Origin: Aerococcus kribbianus
Lineage (GTDB): Bacteria > Bacillota > Bacilli > Lactobacillales > Aerococcaceae
Assembly: GCF_026805545.1 (NCBI RefSeq)
Contig: NZ_JAPRFR010000002.1
Span: 179,363 to 243,362 of the forward strand
Reading direction: 5' to 3'
Length of the DNA: 64,000 bases
Positions 50,595 through 58,244 of the stretch are shown one piece after another (positions within the stretch are counted from its first letter, which is position 1; each line of letters begins with the position of its first letter). The position numbers and the translations under genes are program-made. The notes below the pieces were generated by a model. The model did no database searches. It was given only the letters and a program-made list of their open reading frames with translations, and had not been told where the DNA came from.

Positions 50595-51424
50595 AGATAT
50601 TTACGCTTCCCTTCTGTTTTCTTAAACATCAATACATGATTTTTATCTTTCATTGCACCACGCATTAATCGATCATAGGTCTTCTTGTCATATAACTGAT
50701 CTAATTGCTGGCTTGATAAATTCGTCGTTAAAATGGTGCTCTTATCTTGACGGCCTTCCATCACTGCATATAACATCCGAATCACAAAATCACTTGCTTG
50801 CTTTTGGCTATCAATCGCACCAGTCTCTGACCCCAAATCATCAATAACCAAAAAATCCGCATCTATCATTCTTTGAATTAAGTTTTCTTCCGTCACATTA
50901 CTATCACGATCTGAGTAGCTATATCTGACGAGTTGTAATGCTTTTCCAATCGAGATAAATAAACACCGTTTATTTTTCAATTCACTATTCAGTTCTTTGA
51001 GAATCGCCATCGCTAAATGGCTTTTACCTACTCCAGCATTACCTTGTAAAAAAGTATTGCCAATATAACCATTTTTATAATTAGTTAGGACGTGCTTCGC
51101 TTTATCTTTGTTTATCTTCGTCTCATCTTCTTTGATGAAATAGTTATCAAAACTTGCTCTTTGGATGGTTGAGTCAGAGACGATACTCTTATTTGCTAAC
51201 CAGTCATACGTATCTCGCTTCTTTTCTTCTGCTTCACGTTTTCGAATTTCATCGCCACCACGATATTCAATTTCTTTATTCTTTTGATCAAGTCGCTTAC
51301 GGCCGCAAGATAAACAAGCTCTGATATCTGTCTTGCCAAAAGCAGGTCGATATAAATGGCTTCCACAATCCTTGCAGATATCCTCAGTCTCAACTAGCTG
51401 AAGACTAGAAGCCCAATTTGTCAT
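50591..51424 (-). CDS. DnaC-like helicase loader (AAA+ ATPase)
   Basis: About 277 residues. The N-terminal zinc ribbon CKDCGSH...CLSCGRK is followed by an AAA+ core with Walker A GNAGVGKSH (about residue 130), Walker B FLVIDDLGSETG and sensor TTNLSSQQL. It loads the replicative helicase at the phage origin together with the DnaD-like protein. AAGGAGG fits the ATG at 51424. Confidence 0.93.
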   Translation of the reverse strand: MTNWASSLQLVETEDICKDCGSHLYRPAFGKTDIRACLSCGRKRLDQKNKEIEYRGGDEIRKREAEEKKRDTYDWLANKSIVSDSTIQRASFDNYFIKEDETKINKDKAKHVLTNYKNGYIGNTFLQGNAGVGKSHLAMAILKELNSELKNKRCLFISIGKALQLVRYSYSDRDSNVTEENLIQRMIDADFLVIDDLGSETGAIDSQKQASDFVIRMLYAVMEGRQDKSTILTTNLSSQQLDQLYDKKTYDRLMRGAMKDKNHVLMFKKTEGKRKYL

Positions 51425-52169
51425 AGTCTCCACCTCCTTGAGTATCTATAGCCCGCTCATTCAAATAACCTTCAAATTTAGTCCCAAATAATGTCTCAGG
51501 TCTTAAATATTTATTCATCTTGCTGTTATTCAGCCAAGCCTGTGTCTTTATATCAATTACTTTGTAAAAGTCCTTCTCAGTAAACCCTTCTGCAAAACGT
51601 GCTTTGATTAGAGTTTGTGTTTTTTTGGTTGTACTGCGATAAGAAGCATTTGCTTTTTCGTTTAAGTAATCAATAATTTTTTTATATGGAATAGCAGAGC
51701 CATGGTCGTGTTCGTCAGAACTCGACATATTATCTCTATCCTTACCTAACCTAACCTTACTCTTACCTAACCTAACCTGGGTATCCATTTTGGATACATC
51801 TTGTATACATTCTGTATCCACAGTCTCCAAACGTTGGTATTGCTTGTTTTCACGCTCAATCAATTCTGATTTTTCCGATTTATAAAACGTTTCGTGATAT
51901 CTATCTTTTTGAATGTAGTTATGGATTTTCCAATCACGAATAACGACAACGCCACTTTCGAATGGAATCAAAAATTCTTTTGCCATAAGTAGCCTTAAAT
52001 CATCGTCACTAGACCCCACCATACGCTTGATTGTTTTGACATTTCCTACAAATCCATCATCATCAGCCGACATATTTATGTGAAAGTATAAGCACTGAGC
52101 GCTTGTTGGCATGTCTAAAAACGCATCACTTTCAGTAATCTTTCGGCTAAACATTCTTCTTGTTGCCAT
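51405..52169 (-). CDS. DnaD-like phage replication initiation protein
   Basis: About 254 residues. Residues 1-115 form a winged-helix segment (SDAFLDMPTSAQCLYFHINM, DDDGFVGNVKTIKRMVGSSD). After a variable linker comes the conserved phage C-terminal replication domain (AIPYKKIIDYLNEKANASYR, YLRPETLFGTKFEGYLNE). It should bind origin DNA and recruit the loader encoded next. The linker codes QVRLGKSKVRLGKDRD, from the iteron-like repeats. AGGTGGT suits the ATG at 52169. Confidence 0.88.
   Translation of the reverse strand: MATRRMFSRKITESDAFLDMPTSAQCLYFHINMSADDDGFVGNVKTIKRMVGSSDDDLRLLMAKEFLIPFESGVVVIRDWKIHNYIQKDRYHETFYKSEKSELIERENKQYQRLETVDTECIQDVSKMDTQVRLGKSKVRLGKDRDNMSSSDEHDHGSAIPYKKIIDYLNEKANASYRSTTKKTQTLIKARFAEGFTEKDFYKVIDIKTQAWLNNSKMNKYLRPETLFGTKFEGYLNERAIDTQGGGDYDKLGF
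51741..51778. repeat. Iteron-like repeats in the replication gene (candidate origin)
   Basis: CTTACCTAACCTAACCT occurs exactly twice (51741-51757 and 51762-51778), a 21-bp period, inside the DnaD-like gene. Origins lying inside initiator genes are common in such phages. Confidence 0.55.
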
Positions 52170-52191
52170 CTGCACCACCTATTCAATTAAT

Positions 52192-52392
52192 TCATCGTAA
52201 CTTCCAATCCGTAGCGATCAAGTCTTCCGCGTTTGGTTGCCAATTTTCTAAAATCTCGTTCTCCTCATGTAAAATCACAATCATGCCACTTTCCGTATTA
52301 GTCGGAAGTATAGAATAATCGTTTACCCACTTTTCTCGGTATATACAAGAATCATCCTTTGTTGCATCCCGAATTGCTGACGATATATCCAT
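52192..52392 (-). CDS. Hypothetical phage protein, 66 residues
   Basis: MDISSAIRDATKDDSCIYRE start, acidic, ending ATDWKLR. AGGAGG precedes the ATG. Similar small proteins often sit beside phage recombination nucleases, but no family is recognised. Confidence 0.6.
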   Translation of the reverse strand: MDISSAIRDATKDDSCIYREKWVNDYSILPTNTESGMIVILHEENEILENWQPNAEDLIATDWKLR

Positions 52393-52409
52393 ATCTTTAT
52401 TTTGTCCTC

Positions 52410-53336
52410 CTATTCAATTAAATCATCACTGTAAACAAATCCTGTTAATCGCTTATGTTCTCGGCAATATTCACATTTCCCACAAGCGGTTGGTTCAACC
52501 TGTCCCGTTTTGACTTCTTCAAAATGACTGGCTAACCGTTCGATTTCGCCTAACTCAAACCGCTTTTTATACTCGTCAATTTGGATTGCTTCGACATTGC
52601 AAGGGTCTTGTTTTGATACCGCATAAATGTATCCTGTAAACTTCTTGGCGTATTGTTGCTCTAGCAGTTGTTCGTATAAAGCGATTTGTCTAACGTATCC
52701 AAACGCTTCGACAAAACTTGTCCATCCGCCATACCGTTTTTCCCAATACCGTTTCCCAAAGTCAGCGTTGGTTTTCAAATCAACGAAATAGCCTTCTTCG
52801 ATGTTGAGTAAGTCAATCTTTCCTTTCCACTCAACACCTCCAAATTTTCCAGTTACTGGCACTTCACGCTCGCCATTCCAAAGTATTGGAAAGATGTCTT
52901 CATCTTGTTCGATTCGCCTAATCATGCGCTCGGCCACTTTGAAAGGTGATAATAAGTCGCCATGAGGCATTTCGTTATCGCCATATAAAGCCATCAGCTC
53001 GTCTTTTTTTGCTGTGCTTTTGTAAGGTATTGCTAACTCGTCAAGGCCTTGTTTTAGTGCTTTGGCCGTTGGCTCTTTATACATGGCATCACGGTTATTT
53101 GCTTTAAATTTTTCGTGAGCTTCTGTGCTCTCAAAATATGAGTGGACGTAATTCCCTACCAATAACGCAATTGGATCACTGGTTGGTTGCCAATCTTGCT
53201 TAAGCTTGGCCAATGCCTGGGCTTCACAAGTCATAAAATCTTTAAACTGCGAAGCTGACATATATTGCCAGCTCGCCTTGTTGCTGTAATAAATATCGTC
53301 ATTATTAAGTTGTTCAAGCGAAAATTTATTCGGCAT
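52410..53336 (-). CDS. PD-(D/E)XK nuclease, RecE/Cas4-like with cysteine cluster
   Basis: 308 residues. GNYVHSYFES, EWKGKIDLLNIEEGYFVDLK (aspartate and the DLK active-site tail) and AFGYVRQIALYEQLLEQQYA are the PD-(D/E)XK exonuclease pattern seen in phage partners of RecT. A cysteine near residue 37 (MTCEAQ) and CGKCEYC near the C-terminus give four cysteines placed as in AddB/Cas4 iron-sulfur nucleases. Probably resects double-strand ends for RecT. It overlaps recT by 11 bases. Confidence 0.85.
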   Translation of the reverse strand: MPNKFSLEQLNNDDIYYSNKASWQYMSASQFKDFMTCEAQALAKLKQDWQPTSDPIALLVGNYVHSYFESTEAHEKFKANNRDAMYKEPTAKALKQGLDELAIPYKSTAKKDELMALYGDNEMPHGDLLSPFKVAERMIRRIEQDEDIFPILWNGEREVPVTGKFGGVEWKGKIDLLNIEEGYFVDLKTNADFGKRYWEKRYGGWTSFVEAFGYVRQIALYEQLLEQQYAKKFTGYIYAVSKQDPCNVEAIQIDEYKKRFELGEIERLASHFEEVKTGQVEPTACGKCEYCREHKRLTGFVYSDDLIE

Positions 53337-54168
53337 CAGCGTTCACCGCTTTGCCGATATTATTCCCTTTACTTTTACTATCTTGCTGTTCTTCAGTGTT
53401 TACTTCGTCACTCTCAGATGTTTCACCTTCTGTTTCTTTTTCTTCTTGGGATTGAGTTTCTTCAGTAGGTTCATCAATTTTTTCATCATCCACACTCTCT
53501 TTTTGTTCTTTCTTGCTATTTAGCTTTTCTAATAATTGATTCCCTTCGCTAGTATCTTGTTCTTCTTCGACAACTGTGCCAGTAACGTCTTGTTTCGGAC
53601 GGTTATCCTCTTCGGTATACATGGCTGATAATTGGTCTGGAAATGCTTCTCGTAAGGCGTTTACAACCGCTGACTTACGAATCATATTAGCCGGCATAGA
53701 AGCCCAAGTGGCTTGTAATTGGCCATCTTTTTTTCGCTTAGCGAACTCGTCAAAATTGATTGACACATAAGTCGCAATATCACGATCTTCGCGATAGACT
53801 TTTGCCCATCCGCCAAGTAATTCTTCTTTCCCTTTAATAAAAATAGTCCCAGGGCGTTCCTTAATCTCGCCGTCTTTATCAGCAACCACCACTCCAGCAT
53901 CAAAACCTTTATAGGCAGGTTGTCGTTCAGCGCGTTTCATGAATGCGTCTTTTGAAACAATCATGTCTGCTGGCTGATTGCCAAATTTAATAATGTAGGC
54001 TTCCCCTAAAAAAGGATTTAGGGAGTTATAACGACATAACTGCATAAAATTAAACGCTTCAGACGTCGTAATCGCACCGTTACCTTTTGTAATAAATTGC
54101 GATACGACATCTACGCTTAATTTAATGTCTTCATTTCCAGATTTATACATAATTTCGTTATTTGCCAT
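53326..54168 (-). CDS. recT: RecT-family single-strand annealing protein
   Basis: 280 residues. FMQLCRYNSLNPFLGEAYII, ADMIVSKDAFMKRAERQPAY, GWAKVYREDRDIATYVSINF and ANMIRKSAVVNALREAFPDQ are RecT/Bet-type landmarks. The last 75 residues are an acidic, glutamate-rich disordered tail. It anneals complementary strands in phage recombination with the nuclease encoded next. GAGGAGG before the ATG. Confidence 0.94.
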   Translation of the reverse strand: MANNEIMYKSGNEDIKLSVDVVSQFITKGNGAITTSEAFNFMQLCRYNSLNPFLGEAYIIKFGNQPADMIVSKDAFMKRAERQPAYKGFDAGVVVADKDGEIKERPGTIFIKGKEELLGGWAKVYREDRDIATYVSINFDEFAKRKKDGQLQATWASMPANMIRKSAVVNALREAFPDQLSAMYTEEDNRPKQDVTGTVVEEEQDTSEGNQLLEKLNSKKEQKESVDDEKIDEPTEETQSQEEKETEGETSESDEVNTEEQQDSKSKGNNIGKAVNADAE

Positions 54169-54169
54169 A

Positions 54170-54247
54170 TTGATTTCCTCCTCAAATGTGGTATACTTAA
54201 CTCAAGTCTTTTCTTTGGAGTCGCAGCTTTCTGCGACTCTTTTTTTA
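54170..54247 (+). ncRNA. Candidate mini-RNA antisense to the recT leader
   Basis: Plus strand TTGATT (54170-54175), 16 bp, TATACT (54192-54197), then a hairpin GAGTCGCAG/CTGCGACTC (54218-54239) with eight T residues. The RNA itself would run from about 54204 to 54247, about 44 nt. Its promoter overlaps the recT start region on the opposite strand. Confidence 0.5.
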
Positions 54248-54430
54248 TTTCTCGACCTCTACATCCCAATCCTCTACATCAAGAGCACTAACTCCTTCTA
54301 TCGCTTCTTCTTCTGAATTAGCAACTACTCGAACTGATCCAGTAAAGTAAACGATATACTCTTCACCATCTTCTTCATCGGGTTCCCAACCGCCTAAACG
54401 GCTATTCCATACGCCTGTGGGATTAAACAT
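54245..54430 (-). CDS. Hypothetical phage protein, 61 residues
   Basis: Acidic: MFNPTGVWNSRLGGWEPDEE, IVYFTGSVRVVANSEEEAIE. The beta-strand plus NSEEEA helix pattern recurs in small phage proteins of unknown function. AGGAG precedes the ATG. Confidence 0.65.
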   Translation of the reverse strand: MFNPTGVWNSRLGGWEPDEEDGEEYIVYFTGSVRVVANSEEEAIEGVSALDVEDWDVEVEK

Positions 54431-54446
54431 ACTTTTCTCCTTTACC

Positions 54447-54611
54447 TCAATCTGGGATAATCGCTGCTAATTGCACCAAACACGATATGCCAAGTGTTAA
54501 TGCGATGTAGCCAAACATAATATTGTTTAACGTCCACAATCCAAAAATGACTGTTGCTAGTAACTGGACTCCTACGATTAAGGCGAATCTATCTCTCATT
54601 TCTAATTTCAT
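54447..54611 (-). CDS. Small phage membrane protein, 54 residues
   Basis: Too short for most callers. MKLEMRDRFALIVGVQLLAT, then two membrane helices (residues about 9-27 and 33-52) ending IIPD. Its ATG overlaps the stop of the XRE gene (ATGA). Function unknown. Confidence 0.65.
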   Translation of the reverse strand: MKLEMRDRFALIVGVQLLATVIFGLWTLNNIMFGYIALTLGISCLVQLAAIIPD

Positions 54612-54802
54612 TTTTTATCTTCCTCTCTAAACTCATTAATATCGACGCCTAATGCGTCTGCTAGTTTAAATGCATCTTGTAACTTCAAACCTTGCTGCTG
54701 TCCATTTTTTATTTTGTAAAGTTTTGAGTGTACTATTCCTGTTTCAGTTGAAATTTTATTAAGTGTTTTTCCTGATTTCTGTAATAACTCTTTGATTTTC
54801 AT
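54608..54802 (-). CDS. XRE-family regulator (Cro-like), 64 residues
   Basis: MKIKELLQKSGKTLNKISTE helix-turn-helix with KLYKIKNGQQQGLK, ending AFKLADALGVDINEFREE. That last block is nearly identical to the 57913-58107 protein. GGGGGTGAT fits the ATG at 54802 better than the frame start at 54829. It probably binds phage operators. Confidence 0.85.
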   Translation of the reverse strand: MKIKELLQKSGKTLNKISTETGIVHSKLYKIKNGQQQGLKLQDAFKLADALGVDINEFREEDKK

Positions 54803-54863
54803 ATCATCACCCCCATATGTTGTATTCAAAAGCCGTTATTAAATCAATATACCGATATTTAAC

Positions 54864-54892
54864 TTGTTCTTTTTCTAAAAACATTTTATAAT
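54864..54892 (+). promoter_or_regulatory. Plus-strand promoter for the zinc-ribbon gene
   Basis: TTGTTC (54864-54869), 17 bp, TATAAT (54887-54892), about 73 bp before the ATG at 54965. Confidence 0.6.
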
Positions 54893-54964
54893 AACAGAAC
54901 AGTAGTTCGACCCAAAATACCAACTGATCTACTGAAAATAAAATAAAGTGAGGTGAAATCTTAA

Positions 54965-55144
54965 ATGGCTAGAAGTAAAATTAAAGTGAAAGTAAAAGCA
55001 CCTTCAAAAGCTAAAATTCAACGTAAGCTTAGACAAGCTATCACAAAGAATTTAACTTGTCCAAATTGTGGTCATAACATGCCAACAACAGCTATGAGCA
55101 CGTCAACTTGTCGTTACTGTGGTTTTAAACTTAAAATGAATTAA
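54965..55144 (+). CDS. Small zinc-ribbon protein on the opposite strand, 59 residues
   Basis: MARSKIKVKVKAPSKAKIQR start, strongly basic, then LTCPNCGHNMP and CRYCGFKLKMN, a treble-clef or ribbon with two CxxC pairs. It likely binds DNA or RNA. It has its own promoter and AGGTG site and runs against the surrounding early genes, which suggests an accessory (moron) gene that may be expressed in the lysogen. Confidence 0.8.
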   Translation: MARSKIKVKVKAPSKAKIQRKLRQAITKNLTCPNCGHNMPTTAMSTSTCRYCGFKLKMN

Positions 55145-55242
55145 TCGATTGATACATATTCAATTTCAATAAATTTCGTTGACACTCGTCCGATTGCTAC
55201 ACCAATAGCGATTAAAGCGAGTGTTTTTATTGTCTTATTCAT
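55141..55242 (-). CDS. Small phage membrane peptide, 33 residues
   Basis: MNKTIKTLALIAIGVAIGRV, one membrane helix, ending YVSID. Shares KTLALIA with the 58556-58732 protein. Its stop overlaps the stop of the opposing zinc-ribbon gene. Confidence 0.6.
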   Translation of the reverse strand: MNKTIKTLALIAIGVAIGRVSTKFIEIEYVSID

Positions 55243-55550
55243 TCTCCTAACACCCTTTCAAAATTTTCTGCTAACCACTTATTGACGAAATATTTATTAA
55301 ACATCCAGCGCACCCCTTTAGATTCAGGATACTTAACCATTTTTCCTTCTAAGTCTTTTCTAAATGGATATAGAATACTTTCTTTTGCTTTGTTCGGACT
55401 CATGGATACTCGGTCAGAAAACCACTTCAAATCGCCGTATGATCCATAATCAAGGTTTGATTTAAGCTTCTCTAGTTCTTGTTCATGTTGCCGATTAATT
55501 AGCTCAATTTGTGTATTAATCGCTGATTCAAGAGCTTCTCCAATTGTCAT
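55239..55550 (-). CDS. DUF771-like phage protein
   Basis: 103 residues: coiled-coil start (MTIGEALESAINTQIELINR), then DLKWFSDRVSMSPNKAKESI and GVRWMFNKYFVNKWLAENFE. The DLKWF...(P)..K.KE.IL.PF pattern fits the DUF771 family, excisionase-like winged-helix proteins in early phage regions. Probable DNA binding is inferred. Confidence 0.75.
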   Translation of the reverse strand: MTIGEALESAINTQIELINRQHEQELEKLKSNLDYGSYGDLKWFSDRVSMSPNKAKESILYPFRKDLEGKMVKYPESKGVRWMFNKYFVNKWLAENFERVLGE

Positions 55551-55611
55551 ATTTAATCACCTACTTTCTGACTTCTTTTGATATAATCTCCTTAAAGGAG
55601 GCAACTTTACA

Positions 55612-56178
55612 TTGAATATTGACTTAATTCAAATTGCATTTAATAGGTTAGTAGACCTTATAAAACCTTTACTTCCAACGATAACTGCATTACTAGCTGT
55701 TAAATTTAGTAATGAATTACAAATTAAAAACGATGAGAAAGAAAGACAAAAAAGCATTCAACAAGAAAGGTTTGATAATTTTTATCAACCTTATGTTAAT
55801 TTCTTTATTAAAAATGTCTTTTCTCTTTATGACGTATCTGCTGACTTAGAAATACTTCGTTTAATCGAAGAACAATTAGATGGTAATTTTAAATATATGG
55901 GAAAAGAATCTCAAAAATATTTAATCAACTTTTATGAAGCAAAGGTTCTTTATGACACACTTAGAACTAACGGCGAACTCAGAGGCCAAGAACTCACAAT
56001 TTATGACCGCGTCAATAACAGTTTTTTTCAATTGAATAAAAGAATATTAATAGAATCCAAGCAACTAGCAGAACAATTAGGATACTCAGACTTCGCACAA
56101 TCCATCTTCGATATTTATGGCCCTTTAGATAGGGTTCCGCCTTTAGGTTCAATTTCGCTAGATAGAAAGATAAAATAA
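55612..56178 (+). CDS. Plus-strand hypothetical protein with N-terminal membrane segment, 188 residues
   Basis: A hydrophobic stretch about residues 15-30 (LIKPLLPTITALLAVKF) is followed by a charged helix (NDEKERQKSIQQERFDNFYQ) and helical remainder. No family is recognised. TTG start with AAAGGAGG, preceded by TTTTGATATAATCTCC as -10 region. Opposite orientation and own promoter suggest a lysogen-expressed accessory gene; superinfection exclusion is one possibility for a membrane-anchored protein of this size. Confidence 0.6.
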   Translation: MNIDLIQIAFNRLVDLIKPLLPTITALLAVKFSNELQIKNDEKERQKSIQQERFDNFYQPYVNFFIKNVFSLYDVSADLEILRLIEEQLDGNFKYMGKESQKYLINFYEAKVLYDTLRTNGELRGQELTIYDRVNNSFFQLNKRILIESKQLAEQLGYSDFAQSIFDIYGPLDRVPPLGSISLDRKIK

Positions 56179-56221
56179 GAACAATTAGTTGTATGATAGG
56201 TATGCTTTGTGGTTCTCTCAT
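56012..56221 (-). CDS. Possible 69-residue membrane protein, antisense to 55612-56178
   Basis: AAGGAG precedes the ATG (MREPQSIPIIQLIVLILSFY) and two membrane helices can be drawn, but it lies almost entirely on the strand opposite a better-supported gene. It may be a chance frame. Confidence 0.3.
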   Translation of the reverse strand: MREPQSIPIIQLIVLILSFYLAKLNLKAEPYLKGHKYRRWIVRSLSILIVLLVAWILLIFFYSIEKNCY

Positions 56222-56237
56222 ATTTCGTTCTCCTTGA

Positions 56238-56738
56238 TCAATTTATGCTATCCTCTAATTTCATAATTTCTAATTGTTTAGGCGTATTTCGTAACTCATT
56301 TGGCGTCATATATTCATACACTGTTTCAGATAAGTAATTCATTGCTTTTTCATAATCAACGTGTCGAATGCTGGTATACTTAGTCACATTAAAATGGCTC
56401 TTTAGTCGACGATATAAATTACGCCGCATTTGGCCAACTTTTGATAAGAACAAATTATGAGATGGCGTTTGTTTTTGTGCATCAAAATAACGTTTTGAAA
56501 ACTCCCACGCTTTACGATTAACAAGTGTCTTAATTTCATTTGCCTCTCCGTCGCTTAGGTGAACATGATTTTTAACTTCCTCAACAAGCCCTTCGACAGT
56601 TGAGATTTTCTTATCAACGCGCTCCTCTTGCTTTTCCATACGCTCTACAATCAGAAGTAACGCTTGGCCTTGATCATTCTGCTTAGTTAATGTTTCTTTC
56701 AAAATTGTTAATGGTGTTTCTTGTGTTAATTCATTCAT
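56238..56738 (-). CDS. ORF6C-domain phage protein
   Basis: 166 residues. A coiled-coil N-terminus (IVERMEKQEERVDKKISTVE) leads into the ORF6C domain (LSDGEANEIKTLVNRKAWEF, NLYRRLKSHFNVTKYTSIRH, ETVYEYMTPNELRN). Such domains are common in phage antirepressor-type proteins, here without the KilA/Bro N-terminal part. It may modulate the lysis-lysogeny switch. Confidence 0.85.
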   Translation of the reverse strand: MNELTQETPLTILKETLTKQNDQGQALLLIVERMEKQEERVDKKISTVEGLVEEVKNHVHLSDGEANEIKTLVNRKAWEFSKRYFDAQKQTPSHNLFLSKVGQMRRNLYRRLKSHFNVTKYTSIRHVDYEKAMNYLSETVYEYMTPNELRNTPKQLEIMKLEDSIN

Positions 56739-56763
56739 TTTTAAAGTCCTTTCTTTTTAAGTG

Positions 56764-57636
56764 TTATTCAATAGTTTCTGCTTCTCGAATATATCTATCT
56801 GGTAATATACGCTGCATTTCCTCAACCCACTGATCAACAACATTCACGGTATCGCGCAAGTCGTTAAATGCTTTCTCTGACTGGACAATGTCCACTAGCG
56901 GTTTGAATCTTACTGCCGCCATTTCCTTGTCAAAGAAGTCATTAATGGCTTGCGTTTTATCGTTTAAGCTAAACATTGCCTCAAATCGGTTCTTTTCGCC
57001 TTTCATTCGTCTGATTGTTGCTTCCAGCTCTTTGGCTTCTTGTGTTGACTCTTCCAGCAAGCTGTATTTTTGTTGTGTATATTTGAGGTTTGATTCAACT
57101 TCTTTTAAGCGTTCAGCAAGCTGTTTGTTATCAGTTTTCAAGCTGTCATAATCAGCTGGTTTAACCTCTTTTAACACTTCTTTGGTTTCGACTATAGGTT
57201 TAGGTTTTGGTTGCGCTGATAGTTGATTGACTTGATTTGTTAATGACTCGATTTCTTGTTCTTTTTCTCTAAGTTCTTTTGTTAGAGTTCGTAATTCTTT
57301 TACTGTCGGAGTATCCCCAGCTTCAATTTTTTCGAATTGTTCTTCTTTTTCTTTTTCTGGCAATGTAGAAAGTAGATATAAAGCGGTCTCGCCTAAATAC
57401 GACAACGTTGTCGTTTTTGGTAACTCTTTAGCCACCTTCATCATTCTTTGTGCCTCTCGTACATGTATCCCCTGGTCCTCTAACCATCCAGCAAACTGAC
57501 CATGTACAAGATTTTTCTCTTTTACATGATTTAACCGTCTTCCTATTTCCCATATCGATTCGCCAGCGGTCTTTTTATAACGATTAATTTCAAATTCTAT
57601 TTGATGTAAATCATCAGATAATCTAATTTCATTCAT
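56764..57636 (-). CDS. DUF3102-like phage protein with long coiled coil
   Basis: About 290 residues. The first 110 (EIRLSDDLHQIEFEINRYKK, IWEIGRRLNHVKEKNLVHGQ, GIHVREAQRMMKVAKELPKT) match DUF3102, found in early phage regions. A coiled coil fills about 115-220, then FEAMFSLNDKTQAINDFFDK. Function unknown; DNA-related scaffold is a guess. AAGGAG suits the ATG at 57636. Confidence 0.8.
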   Translation of the reverse strand: MNEIRLSDDLHQIEFEINRYKKTAGESIWEIGRRLNHVKEKNLVHGQFAGWLEDQGIHVREAQRMMKVAKELPKTTTLSYLGETALYLLSTLPEKEKEEQFEKIEAGDTPTVKELRTLTKELREKEQEIESLTNQVNQLSAQPKPKPIVETKEVLKEVKPADYDSLKTDNKQLAERLKEVESNLKYTQQKYSLLEESTQEAKELEATIRRMKGEKNRFEAMFSLNDKTQAINDFFDKEMAAVRFKPLVDIVQSEKAFNDLRDTVNVVDQWVEEMQRILPDRYIREAETIE

Positions 57637-57649
57637 ATCGTGTATCTCC

Positions 57650-57898
57650 TTAAACTTTAGAAAGTATCTTCGATTTCTCTTCACACTCAAATTCGAAAAT
57701 TTCGTATTTATTTCCTAAAAAAATTTGGTCATAAGTTACATTAAATGAATCCATATACTTTTTTAATAAACTATCTTTGATGTTACTAGAATCCATTTCA
57801 TAATTCGCGATAGTGCTGACAGAAACATTAAACACATCTGCTAGTTCTGATTGAGTTATATCTTTACTCTTGCGAAGCTGCTTCAATGTAATTTGCAT
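57650..57898 (-). CDS. XRE-family regulator, 82 residues
   Basis: Helix-turn-helix about residues 5-55 (LKQLRKSKDITQSELADVFN, VSTIANYEMDSSNIKD). AGGAGGG suits the ATG at 57898. Together with the 57913 gene it belongs to the early lytic regulators. Confidence 0.85.
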   Translation of the reverse strand: MQITLKQLRKSKDITQSELADVFNVSVSTIANYEMDSSNIKDSLLKKYMDSFNVTYDQIFLGNKYEIFEFECEEKSKILSKV

Positions 57899-57912
57899 AT
57901 TCACCCTCCTTT

Positions 57913-58107
57913 CTATTTTCTAAATTCATTAATATCGACGCCTAGTGCGTCTGCTAGTTTGAATGCTGTGCTCAGTTTCATGTCCTTAGATTTTCCAGTT
58001 AAGATTTTATGAACTTGAGTTGGGCTGACGCCCATTTTCTTCGATAGCTGATATGGGCTTATATCTTTTGAATCTACTATATGTTGTATTTTATCTTTCA
58101 ATAACAC
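57913..58107 (-). CDS. XRE-family regulator, 64 residues, Cro-like
   Basis: MGVSPTQVHKILTGKSKDMK is the helix-turn-helix, and the end (AFKLADALGVDINEFRK) is almost identical to that of the 54608-54802 protein, with the DNA also conserved. Start GTG or the TTG two codons on. It may compete with the CI-like repressor. Confidence 0.82.
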   Translation of the reverse strand: MLLKDKIQHIVDSKDISPYQLSKKMGVSPTQVHKILTGKSKDMKLSTAFKLADALGVDINEFRK

Positions 58108-58183
58108 TATTTAATCAACACTCCTTTTTATATAAACAACTATATATTGTGTCTGTGGACAAAGTTTGATATACTTTATCTGA

Positions 58184-58216
58184 AGATAAAACGCCTTCGC
58201 CCTGGATGTTTTATCT
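58184..58216 (+). promoter_or_regulatory. Leader hairpin before the plus-strand 58245 gene
   Basis: AGATAAAAC (58184-58192) pairs with GTTTTATCT (58208-58216) around a GC-rich 15-base loop, downstream of a TTTGATATACTTT -10 region and just before AAAGGAGG. It could control translation. Confidence 0.5.
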
Positions 58217-58244
58217 ATCCTAAATGCAGAAAGGAGGTATTTCT

